Shown piece after piece: positions 55,714 through 64,000 of a DNA stretch of 64,000 nt. The position numbers were made by a program, and so were the translations under genes. Each line of letters begins with the position of its first letter. Position 1 is the first letter of the stretch. Location: positions 1 to 64,000 of the forward strand of contig NZ_BOVL01000007.1 of assembly GCF_019972155.1 (NCBI RefSeq), read 5' to 3'. The DNA comes from Bradyrhizobium sp. RD5-C2. Lineage in GTDB: Bacteria; Pseudomonadota; Alphaproteobacteria; Rhizobiales; Xanthobacteraceae. The notes beneath the pieces were generated by a model. It ran no database searches, was not told the DNA's origin, and saw only the letters and a list, made by a program, of their open reading frames with translations.

Positions 55714-57312
55714 TCAGAATGCAACCTGGGTACGCAGTGCGACCGCGTCGAACTTCGAACCGGCATCCGCAGGCGAGGTCGCCGAAGCCTGCTTGGCGAC
55801 GTCGCCGTGCAGGTAGTTCAGCATGAAGCGGACATTGTTGTTGACGTACCAGTTCAGCGCGGCGGTGTAGACGGTCTGCCGTCCGCCGGCGATGCCGACC
55901 GCCTGGCCGACCTGGTCGTTGAGGTTCATCGTGCTGACGCGGCCGGCGATTTCCCACGCGCCAATGCCGCCACCGGCAAGCGAGAACGGATCGTGCGGCT
56001 TGATCCCGCCGTAGGAGGCCGTGGCAGGATTGTAGGCGTGGTTCTCGCCGGTCAGCACGTAGCCGACCTGGGCGTAACCGCCGTCGAATTTCAGGCTCGG
56101 CGCGCCGAACGGCGGCAGCCCGGTATTCGCAGAGCGGTCGACATTGAACCAATAGTACTCGCCCTGCGCGATGAACGGGCCGTAGGTCGCGGCCGCCTCG
56201 ACGCCATAGACCTGAGCACCCGAGACGTTGGCGATCGCGCCGGTCGAGATCAGCGTCGTGGGGTCGATGCGCAGCTCGGGCCGGTCGTTCAGCGTGAGCG
56301 TCTGCGCCTGCGTCAGCTGATTGCGCGGCGGCTGCACCAGCCATTCCGCATCGGCGCCGATATGCACCGAATAGTCCTTGCCGCTGATCGGATTGCCGGC
56401 GACGCGGACCACCGCGCCATACTGCTCCGATGATCCCGCCGGGGTGACGCTGGAGGCCGAGTGAATCTGGCCGGTGGTCGGTCCGGTGGCATAGCCGCCG
56501 AGCCAGAGCTGGTCGTTCCACCAGCGGGTGCCGATGGCGGAACGGAAGTCGCCGGCCGCGACGTTCTGCGCGATGATGCCGGCCGAGGCGCGCTCCATGA
56601 ACAGGATGTCGTTGGAACTGGTCGACTCGTCCATGGTCCAGAGCAGGTCCATGATGCCGCCTTCGATCGCCATCTTGCCGCCGAACGGCTTCAAGCCGGT
56701 GTAGCTCAGATACGCATTCTCGACGCCGGAGGTGCCGCCGCCCGGCAGCGATCCCGGTGCCGCACCGCCGAAGCCGTCGGACGAGCCGCCGAAGTCGTAG
56801 ACCAGCGCGTAATTCCAGTCGCCGAAGAATTTGCCGATGATGCCGATGCGGGCGCGGCGCAGGTTCTCGCCGCTGTCGAGCTTCTGCGGCGAGGTGCCTG
56901 CGGTGTTCGGACGATAGTCGTAGCCGCCGACATCCCAGTGCACGCGGCTCGTGATCGCGACGCAGTTCTGTTCATCCGCAGTGCAGATCGTCGGCCGGTT
57001 GTTCGGCATCGTCACCACGACGCCGGACGGCGCGACCGGGCCCTTGACCGGGATCGCTGCGTTGGCGCTTGCGACCCGCGCGGCCTTGGCATCGGCCGCC
57101 TTCGCGTTGGCGTTTGCGCTGGCTGCGGTCGCGGTATTGGCATTGGTCTGCTTCTGCAGCTTGTCGAGCTTCTGCTCGAGCATCTTCAGCTGCTGCTTCA
57201 GCAGCGCGATCTCCGCGTCGCTGCCGCCTCCGGCCGATTGCGAATAGGCCGGAGAGGCGGCGAGCGCCCCTGCAAGCCCGATGGCGATTGCACCAACTTT
57301 TGTCGCACCCAT
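55714..57312 (-). CDS. Outer-membrane porin (Porin_O_P-like)
   Basis: A 532-residue outer-membrane protein. The signal peptide runs about residues 1-25 (GLAGALAASPAYSQ), then a coiled-coil of LLKQQLKMLEQKLDKLQKQ (about 33-51) and an Ala/Asn/Lys linker, then a beta-barrel with alternating strands that ends in VALRTQVAF, whose terminal Phe is the BAM-recognition residue. The coiled-coil probably trimerises above the barrel, as in other rhizobial porins. It could carry phosphate or other anions; the substrate is not decidable. The ATG at 57312 replaces a longer frame without a ribosome site. Confidence 0.88.
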   Translation of the reverse strand: MGATKVGAIAIGLAGALAASPAYSQSAGGGSDAEIALLKQQLKMLEQKLDKLQKQTNANTATAASANANAKAADAKAARVASANAAIPVKGPVAPSGVVVTMPNNRPTICTADEQNCVAITSRVHWDVGGYDYRPNTAGTSPQKLDSGENLRRARIGIIGKFFGDWNYALVYDFGGSSDGFGGAAPGSLPGGGTSGVENAYLSYTGLKPFGGKMAIEGGIMDLLWTMDESTSSNDILFMERASAGIIAQNVAAGDFRSAIGTRWWNDQLWLGGYATGPTTGQIHSASSVTPAGSSEQYGAVVRVAGNPISGKDYSVHIGADAEWLVQPPRNQLTQAQTLTLNDRPELRIDPTTLISTGAIANVSGAQVYGVEAAATYGPFIAQGEYYWFNVDRSANTGLPPFGAPSLKFDGGYAQVGYVLTGENHAYNPATASYGGIKPHDPFSLAGGGIGAWEIAGRVSTMNLNDQVGQAVGIAGGRQTVYTAALNWYVNNNVRFMLNYLHGDVAKQASATSPADAGSKFDAVALRTQVAF

Positions 57313-57390
57313 TGTGCACCCCTGTTGTGTTTGAATTCCCCACTCACTCACTGAAACGTCCTAGGAGTTGATCGTGACTGACACACGACA

Positions 57391-57447
57391 GCGCCGCCTG
57401 GCATCGCAGTTCCGCTTGTTGTCCGCGGGCAACAAGCGGAGCGGCGC
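57391..57447. promoter_or_regulatory. Dyad in the porin/degP divergent region
   Basis: TCCGCTTGTTG (57411-57421) and CAACAAGCGGA (57430-57440) are perfect inverted repeats around TCCGCGGG, flanked by GCGCCGC (57391-57397) and GCGGCGC (57441-57447). It is placed between divergent genes; it could be an operator or a leader hairpin. Confidence 0.5.
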
Positions 57448-57602
57448 AGTGAGATGACAATCATCATAGAAGTTTGGCGGCGCGCTTCAACGCGGCTGCC
57501 GGCGGTTTTGCACCGGTCCGGCGGGGGCCAGTTATCCCGCCGGGCGCCCTTCAATTGCCCGGCGAACACGCCTATATTCCGGCGTTTCCACGAGAGGTGA
57601 GA

Positions 57603-59015
57603 ATGCTCCGACCTGTCCGCTTCGCTGCCATATCCGCTCTGTGCACATTGGCTTTCATGGGGAATCTGTCCCCGGCCGCGGCCCAGGACCGCCGCGTGCC
57701 GCCCTCGCAGGCCGAGCTTCAATTGTCCTATGCGCCAATCGTGCAGCGGGTGCAGCCGGCGGTGGTCAATGTCTACGCCGCCAAGACGGTGCAGAACCGC
57801 AATCCGTTTCTGGACGATCCGGTCTTCCGTCGCTTCTTCGGCGTCCCGGGGCAGCAGCCCGAGCAGATGCAGCGCTCGCTCGGCTCCGGCGTGATGGTCG
57901 ACGGCTCCGGCCTTGTGGTCACAAACAATCACGTGATCGAGGGCGCCGACCAGGTGAAGGTCTCGCTCGCCGACAAGCGCGAATACGAGGCCGAGATCGT
58001 GCTGAAGGACAGCCGCACCGACCTTGCGGTGCTGCGGCTGAAGGGCACCAACAAGGAGAAGTTCGCGACGCTCGACTTCGCCAATTCCGACCAGTTGCAG
58101 GTCGGTGATGTCGTGCTGGCAATCGGCAATCCGTTCGGCGTCGGCCAGACCGTGACGCACGGCATCATCTCGGCGCTGGCGCGTACTCAAGTCGGGATCA
58201 CGGATTATCAATTCTTCATTCAGACCGACGCCGCGATCAATCCCGGCAATTCGGGCGGCGCGCTGGTCGACATGACCGGCCGGCTCGCCGGCATCAACAC
58301 CGCGATCTTCTCGCGCTCCGGTGGCTCGCAAGGCATCGGCTTCGCGATCCCCGCCAACATGGTGCGGGTGGTGGTGGCTTCCGCCAAGAGCGGCGGCAAG
58401 GCGGTCAAGCGGCCATGGCTTGGCGCGCGGCTGCAGGCGGTCACGCCGGAGATCGCGGAGACGCTCGGGCTGAAGCTGCCGACCGGCGCGCTGGTCGCCA
58501 ATGTCGCGCCGAACAGCCCGGCGGCGAAGGCCGGACTCAAGCTGTCCGATCTGATCGTCGGGATCGACGGCACACCGATCGACGATCCCAACGCGTTCGA
58601 CTACCGCTTCGCCACCCGTCCGCTCGGCGGCAACGCGGAGATCGAGGTGCAGCGCGCCGGCAAGCCGGTGAAGCTCACCGTGCCGCTGGAGACCGCGCCC
58701 GACACCAACCGCGACGAGATCGTGCTGACCGCGCGTTCGCCGTTCCAGGGCGCCAAGGTCGCCAACATCTCACCGGCGCTGGCCGATGAGCTGCATCTCG
58801 ACGCCGGCGCGGAGGGCGTCGTCGTCACCGAGCTCGCCGACGACGGCACGGCCGCCAATGTCGGCTTCCAGAAGGGCGACATCATTCTTGCCGTCAACAA
58901 TGAGAAGATCGTGCGAACCAGCGACCTCGACAAGGTATCGAAGGCGGGGTCGCGGATCTGGCGCATCACGCTGGTGCGCGGCGGCCAGCAGATCAACGTG
59001 ACGCTCGGCGGATGA
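57603..59015 (+). CDS. degP: DegP/HtrA-family periplasmic serine protease
   Basis: A 470-residue periplasmic protease/chaperone. The signal peptide ends PAAAQ (about 1-28). The trypsin-like domain has the catalytic triad: His in TNNHVIEGA (about 110), Asp in SRTDLAVL (about 139), and Ser in NPGNSGGALVD (about 215). Two PDZ domains follow (about 270-360 and 375-465) with GLKLPTGALVANVAPNSPAAKAG as the first carboxylate-binding loop. The ATG at 57603 is chosen because GAGAGGTGA precedes it and the signal peptide follows. It is 19 bases upstream of rarA and probably cotranscribed. Confidence 0.93.
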   Translation: MLRPVRFAAISALCTLAFMGNLSPAAAQDRRVPPSQAELQLSYAPIVQRVQPAVVNVYAAKTVQNRNPFLDDPVFRRFFGVPGQQPEQMQRSLGSGVMVDGSGLVVTNNHVIEGADQVKVSLADKREYEAEIVLKDSRTDLAVLRLKGTNKEKFATLDFANSDQLQVGDVVLAIGNPFGVGQTVTHGIISALARTQVGITDYQFFIQTDAAINPGNSGGALVDMTGRLAGINTAIFSRSGGSQGIGFAIPANMVRVVVASAKSGGKAVKRPWLGARLQAVTPEIAETLGLKLPTGALVANVAPNSPAAKAGLKLSDLIVGIDGTPIDDPNAFDYRFATRPLGGNAEIEVQRAGKPVKLTVPLETAPDTNRDEIVLTARSPFQGAKVANISPALADELHLDAGAEGVVVTELADDGTAANVGFQKGDIILAVNNEKIVRTSDLDKVSKAGSRIWRITLVRGGQQINVTLGG

Positions 59016-59034
59016 GCCCCAAGGTGAGCTGTAA

Positions 59035-60369
59035 GTGAGCCCGAAGCAACCGCGCGAGGCCAGCAACCTGTTCGCCGCGGCGGGGATGGAGCAGGACGCG
59101 CCACACCCGCTGCCGGACCGGCTGCGCCCGCGCACGCTGGCCGACGTCGTCGGTCAGGATCACATCCTCGGCCCCGACGGCGCGCTGACCCGCATGCTGG
59201 AGACGCGCACGCTGGGTTCGCTGGTGTTCTGGGGACCGCCCGGCACCGGCAAGACCACCGTGGCGCGGCTGCTGGCCGATGCCACCGAGCTGCATTTCGA
59301 GCAGATATCCGCGGTGTTCTCCGGCGTCGCCGACCTGAAGAAGGCGTTCGATGCCGCGCGCGCCCGGCGTGAGACCGGCAAGGGCACGCTACTGTTCGTC
59401 GACGAGGTGCACAGGTTCAACCGCGCGCAGCAGGATTCCTTCCTGCCGGTGATGGAGGACGGCACCGTGGTGCTGGTCGGCGCCACCACCGAGAACCCGT
59501 CCTTCGAGCTCAACGCGGCGCTTCTGTCGCGGGCTCGCGTGCTGGTGTTTCACTCGCTCGATACCGCTGCGATCGAACGGCTGTTTGCCAACGCCGAGAA
59601 GATCGAGGGCAAGGCCCTGCCGCTCGATGCGGAAGCGCGCGCCGTGCTGGTGCGGATGGCCGACGGTGACGGTCGCGCCTCGCTGACATTGGCCGAAGAG
59701 GTCTGGCGCGCCGCGCGCAAGGGCGAGGTGTTCAACGCCGAGCAGTTGCAGGCCATCTTGCAACGGCGTGCGCCGATCTACGACAAATCGGCCGACGGTC
59801 ACTACAATCTGATCTCGGCGCTGCACAAGTCGGTGCGCGGTTCGGATCCGGATGCGGCCCTGTATTATCTCGCCCGCATGCTCGATGCCGGCGAGGATCC
59901 GCTGTTCCTGGCGCGGCGCGTGGTGCGCATGGCCGTCGAGGACATTGGTCTCGCCGATCCGCAGGCGCTGGCGGTCTGCAACGCCGCCAAGGATGCCTAT
60001 GACTTCCTGGGCTCGCCGGAAGGTGAGCTCGCGATCGCGCAGGCCGTGGTCTATCTCGCCACCGCGCCGAAATCGAACGCGGTGTATACGGCGTTCGGCG
60101 CTGCGATGCAGACCGCGAAGCAGGGCGGCTCGCTGCTGCCGCCGAAGCACATCCTGAATTCGCCGACCAAGCTGATGAAGTCTGAGGGCTACGGCTCCGG
60201 CTATCAGTATGATCACGACGCGCCCGACGCGTTCTCCGGTCAGGACTATTTCCCGGAAGCGCTCGGCCGCCAGACCTTCTACGATCCGCCCGACCGCGGA
60301 TTCGAACGCGAGATCCGCAAGCGGCTGGAGTATTGGGCGCGGCTGCGCAAGGAGCGGGGCGGGAGCTAG
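59035..60369 (+). CDS. rarA: Replication-associated recombination protein A (MgsA/WRNIP1 family AAA+ ATPase)
   Basis: A 444-residue AAA+ ATPase that acts at stalled replication forks. Walker A GPPGTGKTT (about 67-75), Walker B LLFVDEVHRFN, sensor 1 VGATTENPSF, and the C-terminal tetramerisation part with SKSADGHYNL-like KSADGHYNLISALHKSVRGSD and ALYYLARMLDAGEDP. The start is GTG with AAGGTG upstream. It closely follows degP. Confidence 0.94.
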   Translation: MSPKQPREASNLFAAAGMEQDAPHPLPDRLRPRTLADVVGQDHILGPDGALTRMLETRTLGSLVFWGPPGTGKTTVARLLADATELHFEQISAVFSGVADLKKAFDAARARRETGKGTLLFVDEVHRFNRAQQDSFLPVMEDGTVVLVGATTENPSFELNAALLSRARVLVFHSLDTAAIERLFANAEKIEGKALPLDAEARAVLVRMADGDGRASLTLAEEVWRAARKGEVFNAEQLQAILQRRAPIYDKSADGHYNLISALHKSVRGSDPDAALYYLARMLDAGEDPLFLARRVVRMAVEDIGLADPQALAVCNAAKDAYDFLGSPEGELAIAQAVVYLATAPKSNAVYTAFGAAMQTAKQGGSLLPPKHILNSPTKLMKSEGYGSGYQYDHDAPDAFSGQDYFPEALGRQTFYDPPDRGFEREIRKRLEYWARLRKERGGS

Positions 60370-60767
60370 GACGCGTACCTGTAAACCCGACGGCGTGATG
60401 CGACGAAGCTTGCGTCCGCTTGCCCCAATGACCTGATGTGGCGATGGTCGGGCGGGCCTCCAGCTACGGGCCAGCAGCCAGACGTGCCCGCATCGCGGGG
60501 AGCTGTTCAAACGTCAATAGACTTCCTTCCGATAGTCGGGCGTAAGGCGGACGGGTGCTGGTCGTAGCTGGATCACAACACCCAGTCAAAAGCATCATAT
60601 GAACGGGTTGGCTTCTGCCGAATCTCTCTTGAGTTGTGATCGCCCGAAGATACCATCGGAAAATTCGCCTTGGATCGAGTTTGACCTGCTGGCGCAAATT
60701 GGCGGGTGGCGGTCGTATCGTTGAAAGATTGCATTGGATGATCGGATTATTCCGGATGGGACACCCG
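60370..60767. other. Intergenic region rarA / autotransporter
   Basis: About 400 bases with no credible gene. A weak promoter pair TTGAGT (60629-60634) and TACCAT (60651-60656) with 16-base spacing lies 112 bases before the autotransporter ATG. The composition becomes lower in G+C here, as in the following gene. Confidence 0.5.
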
Positions 60768-63671
60768 ATGAAAGTGCGTGGCGGTGTCGCGCTGCTAATC
60801 TATCTTTGCCTTCATGCGCCGCCGGCAGTTGCAGTCGATAGCACCTGGACAGGGGCAAACAGTAGTGATTGGAATACCGCCTCAAATTGGTCCAATGCGA
60901 CAGTGCCTTCGGGCACAGCGAGTTTTGACGGCAATGTCCTCACGACGATCACCTTCTCGTCGGCCGTTACCACCATCGGCACAATCCAGTTCAATTCGGC
61001 AGCGACCGACTACACGTTCGCGATCGACAATCCCAGGGGCCGAACGGTAGTTCTGAACGGCCTTGGAATCGTGGGTTCATCCGGCGGGCCAACCATAAAC
61101 TTGGCCGGTGCTTTCCGTTCATCGCTTGTGTTCGCAAACGGTAGCGGGGCCGGAAACGCCATACTCAACAACTGGGGGTTTCTCGGAGGAATACAATTTG
61201 TGAACTATAGCTCTGCGCAGAATGCAGTCATCACAAATAACTTTGCAAATCTTTCGTTTCGGAACTCCAGCACTGCTGCCAACGCCACTATCTTCAATTA
61301 CAACATCGGCAGTGGCACTGGCACGACGTTTTCCGACACCAGCACGGCAGCGAATGCGAATATTCTGAACAGTGGTGGCACTGCTCTCACTATCTTTCGC
61401 GATCAGAGCACGGCCGGCAAAGCCACAATCGACAATGAAAATTGCGGGGAGACCCAGTTTTTCAATTCGAGCACCGCTTCTAACGCGCGCATCACCGTAG
61501 GGAGTTGTGGCGGGGTGTCATTTAGCAACACCAGTACTGCGGCCAACGCCGTCATCGCCAACAAATTCGTCGCCACCTTCGGTCAGACTGCTACCGCTGG
61601 AAACGCCGTGATCACAACGACCAATGGAGGTCTGACGGCTTTTTATGACTCCAGTACGGCAGGAAACGCCACCTTGGTCACGCTCGACGCGAGTAGAACC
61701 GCCTTTCTGGGCAACAGCAATGGAGCGCTGGCGCGGTTCATTACCAATGGAAGCGGCGTGGTCGATTTTTCGCTGAGCAGCGGACCGAACAACGATTTCA
61801 AAATGACTACGGGCTCCATCGAGGGGACTGGACGTTATCTTCTTGGAGCAAACCAGCTCACCGTCGGCGGCAACAATATCAGCACTGAAGTTTCTGGAAC
61901 CATTAGCGATTGCGGTTCGGGCGGCCATGACTGCGGTGCCTCTGGTAGACTGCTCCCATTTACCTCGGGCTCATTGGTCAAGATTGGTACGGGCACGATG
62001 CTGTTGTCGGGGACAAACACCTATACCGGCGGCACCACGGTGAACGGCGGCTTCCTCGACGTGATGGGCTCGATCGCATCATCCACCGGCACGACCGTCA
62101 ATTCCGGCGGTGCGCTGACCGGCTCCGGCATCGTGAGCGATACAACAATTGCTGCCGGCGGCATCTTCCTGCCTGGCAGCGGCTTCGGCACGTCGACGAG
62201 CGTGCAAGGCAACCTCGCTTTCCAGTCGGGGGCGCTCTATCTTGTGCAGCTCAGCTCGGCGACATCAACCTTCGCCGATGTCACCGGCAAGGCGAACGTC
62301 TCTGGCAATGTCGGCATCACGATCAATGCCAACGGCATCGTGATGAAGAAATACATGATCCTTCATGCGGCGGGCGGTGTCAGCGGAACTTTCGATAGCG
62401 CCTCCGCTCCGGGCGCGCTTGTTCCGACCGTCACCTATGATCCGACCCACGCCTACATCGATTTCAATCTAAATTTCAGCGCGCAGAGCAATCTCAACCT
62501 CAACCAGGCCAATGTCGCCAACGCGCTCGCAAATTTCTTCAACAGCAACGGCGGCATTCCCACTGTCTTCGCGACGCTGCAGCCTGCGGGCTTGTCACAA
62601 GCCTCCGGCGAACTGGCGACGGGAACGCAGCAGGCGACCTTCAACGCTATGAACATGTTCCAGGGCGTGCTGACCGATCCCTTCATCACCGGACGCAGCG
62701 ATCCGGTCAGCGGGGCCGGCAATGCCAATGCCTATGCCGACGAGTACCTCGCCTACGCGGCCAAGCGTAAGCCTGATGATGCGCTGGCTGCGATTTATAC
62801 CAAGGCGCCCCCAACTGCGCCGATCTTCGAGCAACGCTGGAAAGTGTGGGCTGCGGGATATGGCGGTTCGCAGCGGACGGACGGCAGCGCGGTGGCCGGA
62901 TCGAACGACACTCGCAGCAGCATTTACGGTACGGTCGTCGGCGTCGACTATCGCATCTCACCGGACACGATTGCCGGCTTCGCGCTAGGCGGCGGCGGCA
63001 CCAACTTCAACGTCAACGGACTCGGCGCTGGCCGCTCCGACTTGTTCCAGGCTGGCGCGTTCGTCCGTCACAATGCAGGGCCGGCGTATCTCACGGGCGC
63101 GCTGGCATATGGCTGGCAGGATATCACGACTGATCGCACGGTAACGGTTGCCGGCATCGACCAATTGCGCGCCCAGTTCAACGCCAGTGCATGGAGCGGG
63201 CGCCTCGAGGGCGGCTATCGCTTCGTGTCGCAAGGCTTTGGCTGGATCCCCTATGCGGCCGGACAGTTCACGACGTTCGACCTGCCGAACTACGCTGAAC
63301 AAGCCATAATCGGCGCCAACACCTTCGTGTTGGCCTACAACGCCAAGAGCGTGACCGACACGCGCGGTGAGCTTGGTCTTCGTACCGACAAGGCCTTTGC
63401 AGCGGCCGATGGGATCCTGACGCTGCGCGGCCGTGTCGCGTGGGCCCACGATTTCAATCCGGACCGTTCCATCGCGGCGGTTTTCCAGACGCTACCGGGC
63501 GCGAGCTTCGTGGTAAGCGGCGCCAGGCAGGCATCTGGCTCGGCACTGGTGACGGCTGCGGCCGAGAAGACATGGCTGAACGGCTGGTCAGCTGCAGCAA
63601 CATTCGAAGGCGAGTTCTCCAACGTAACCGAGAGCTACGCTGGCAAGGGGATGGTGCGATACGCTTGGTGA
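60768..63671 (+). CDS. Autotransporter (type Va) with a repetitive beta-helix passenger
   Basis: A 967-residue surface protein. The signal peptide is about residues 1-24 (ending PPAVAVD). The passenger (about 25-690) contains, from about 144 to 330, some eight imperfect units of about 20-25 residues built around F-x-(N/D)-x-STA-x-NA-x-I, such as NSSTAANATIF, DTSTAANANIL and DSSTAGNATLV. A passenger-associated repeat GTNTYTGGTTVNGG follows at about 410-425. The last 278 residues (from about 690) form the autotransporter beta-barrel, ending in VRYAW with a terminal aromatic. The ATG at 60768 is preceded by GGGA; ATGs at 60738 and 60756 are in frame. The 5' half has more AT-ending codons than its neighbours. 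Confidence 0.9.
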   Translation: MKVRGGVALLIYLCLHAPPAVAVDSTWTGANSSDWNTASNWSNATVPSGTASFDGNVLTTITFSSAVTTIGTIQFNSAATDYTFAIDNPRGRTVVLNGLGIVGSSGGPTINLAGAFRSSLVFANGSGAGNAILNNWGFLGGIQFVNYSSAQNAVITNNFANLSFRNSSTAANATIFNYNIGSGTGTTFSDTSTAANANILNSGGTALTIFRDQSTAGKATIDNENCGETQFFNSSTASNARITVGSCGGVSFSNTSTAANAVIANKFVATFGQTATAGNAVITTTNGGLTAFYDSSTAGNATLVTLDASRTAFLGNSNGALARFITNGSGVVDFSLSSGPNNDFKMTTGSIEGTGRYLLGANQLTVGGNNISTEVSGTISDCGSGGHDCGASGRLLPFTSGSLVKIGTGTMLLSGTNTYTGGTTVNGGFLDVMGSIASSTGTTVNSGGALTGSGIVSDTTIAAGGIFLPGSGFGTSTSVQGNLAFQSGALYLVQLSSATSTFADVTGKANVSGNVGITINANGIVMKKYMILHAAGGVSGTFDSASAPGALVPTVTYDPTHAYIDFNLNFSAQSNLNLNQANVANALANFFNSNGGIPTVFATLQPAGLSQASGELATGTQQATFNAMNMFQGVLTDPFITGRSDPVSGAGNANAYADEYLAYAAKRKPDDALAAIYTKAPPTAPIFEQRWKVWAAGYGGSQRTDGSAVAGSNDTRSSIYGTVVGVDYRISPDTIAGFALGGGGTNFNVNGLGAGRSDLFQAGAFVRHNAGPAYLTGALAYGWQDITTDRTVTVAGIDQLRAQFNASAWSGRLEGGYRFVSQGFGWIPYAAGQFTTFDLPNYAEQAIIGANTFVLAYNAKSVTDTRGELGLRTDKAFAAADGILTLRGRVAWAHDFNPDRSIAAVFQTLPGASFVVSGARQASGSALVTAAAEKTWLNGWSAAATFEGEFSNVTESYAGKGMVRYAW

Positions 63672-63914
63672 GGCCGGCTTCTGGCCCAAAACCCACATGC
63701 CAAGCGTCAGTTGCAGAAGCCAGCAAAATGCAACAGCCTCGCGCAAGGGACACCTGCCCGACTTCTGAATACTAGAAATGTATCTCTGAGTTGCCCGACG
63801 TGTCAAGTTGCTTGGTCGAACGCCGGCCGCCGCAGGCTACTTTGCATGGGGTTGTTCTCGATATTTTGGCAGCGCCCGCTGCGACGGCTCAAAACTTCAT
63901 ATTGCGCTAGCGCG

Positions 63915-64000
63915 TCACTTCACGCTCTTCACGAACTCGAAAATCTCATCCGTCAGCCGCGTGTCCGGCGTGTTGATCGCATAGACTTCGGACATATGGC
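63915..64000 (-). CDS. C-terminal fragment of an unidentified gene (cut by window edge)
   Basis: The minus-strand frame from the window edge to the TCA stop at 63915-63917 reads HMSEVYAINTPDTRLT then DEIFEFVKSVK. Only 28 codons are in the window. The acidic-aromatic-basic ending with a regular helix pattern looks coding, but no family can be named. An ATG at the third codon position could be internal. Confidence 0.5.
   Translation of the reverse strand, partial: HMSEVYAINTPDTRLTDEIFEFVKSVK

Overview
The window is chromosomal DNA of a high-GC alphaproteobacterium, most likely Bradyrhizobium or a close relative. The basis is the sequence of the ribosomal and RNA polymerase proteins, promoters of TTGAC-N17-TANNNT type, and several intergenic palindrome families of the kind I associate with Bradyrhizobium genomes. 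No species call is possible without a database search.

The core (about 10.8-50.0 kb) is the main transcription/translation block read left to right: secE-nusG-rplK-rplA, rplJ-rplL-rpoB-rpoC, rpsL-rpsG-fusA-tuf, then S10-spc-alpha genes from rpsJ through secY, adk, rpsM, rpsK, rpoA and rplQ. It is interrupted twice. A D-2-hydroxyacid dehydrogenase lies between rplA and rplJ. Three non-ribosomal genes lie between rpoC and rpsL: a flavin oxidoreductase fused to a methyltransferase, an ABC exporter with poly-acidic ends, and an opposite-strand FAD oxidoreductase. adk carries a lysine/alanine-rich histone-H1-like tail of about 108 residues.

The left flank (0-10.5 kb) starts with the tail of an IS481-type transposase. 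Then come lepB and an ArgE-family deacetylase, two SDR dehydrogenases, a histidine phosphatase, a serine hydrolase and tRNA-Trp. A divergent catabolic module follows: a periplasmic binding protein facing a GntR/FCD regulator plus an acyl-CoA ligase. Two identical 13-bp operators, each abutting a -10 box, make this the best-resolved regulatory circuit in the window.

The right flank (50-64 kb) holds an SDR gene and a DUF1330 gene, a phosphotransferase with an unrecognised partner, an HxlR regulator divergent from a zinc-type oxidoreductase, a porin, a DegP-type protease next to rarA, a large autotransporter with a repetitive passenger, and the end of one more gene.

Reading frames, motifs, hairpins and promoter-like boxes were read by eye. 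Family names come from motif recognition, not from searches. Long open frames antisense to rpoB, rpoC and other high-GC genes were treated as shadows.
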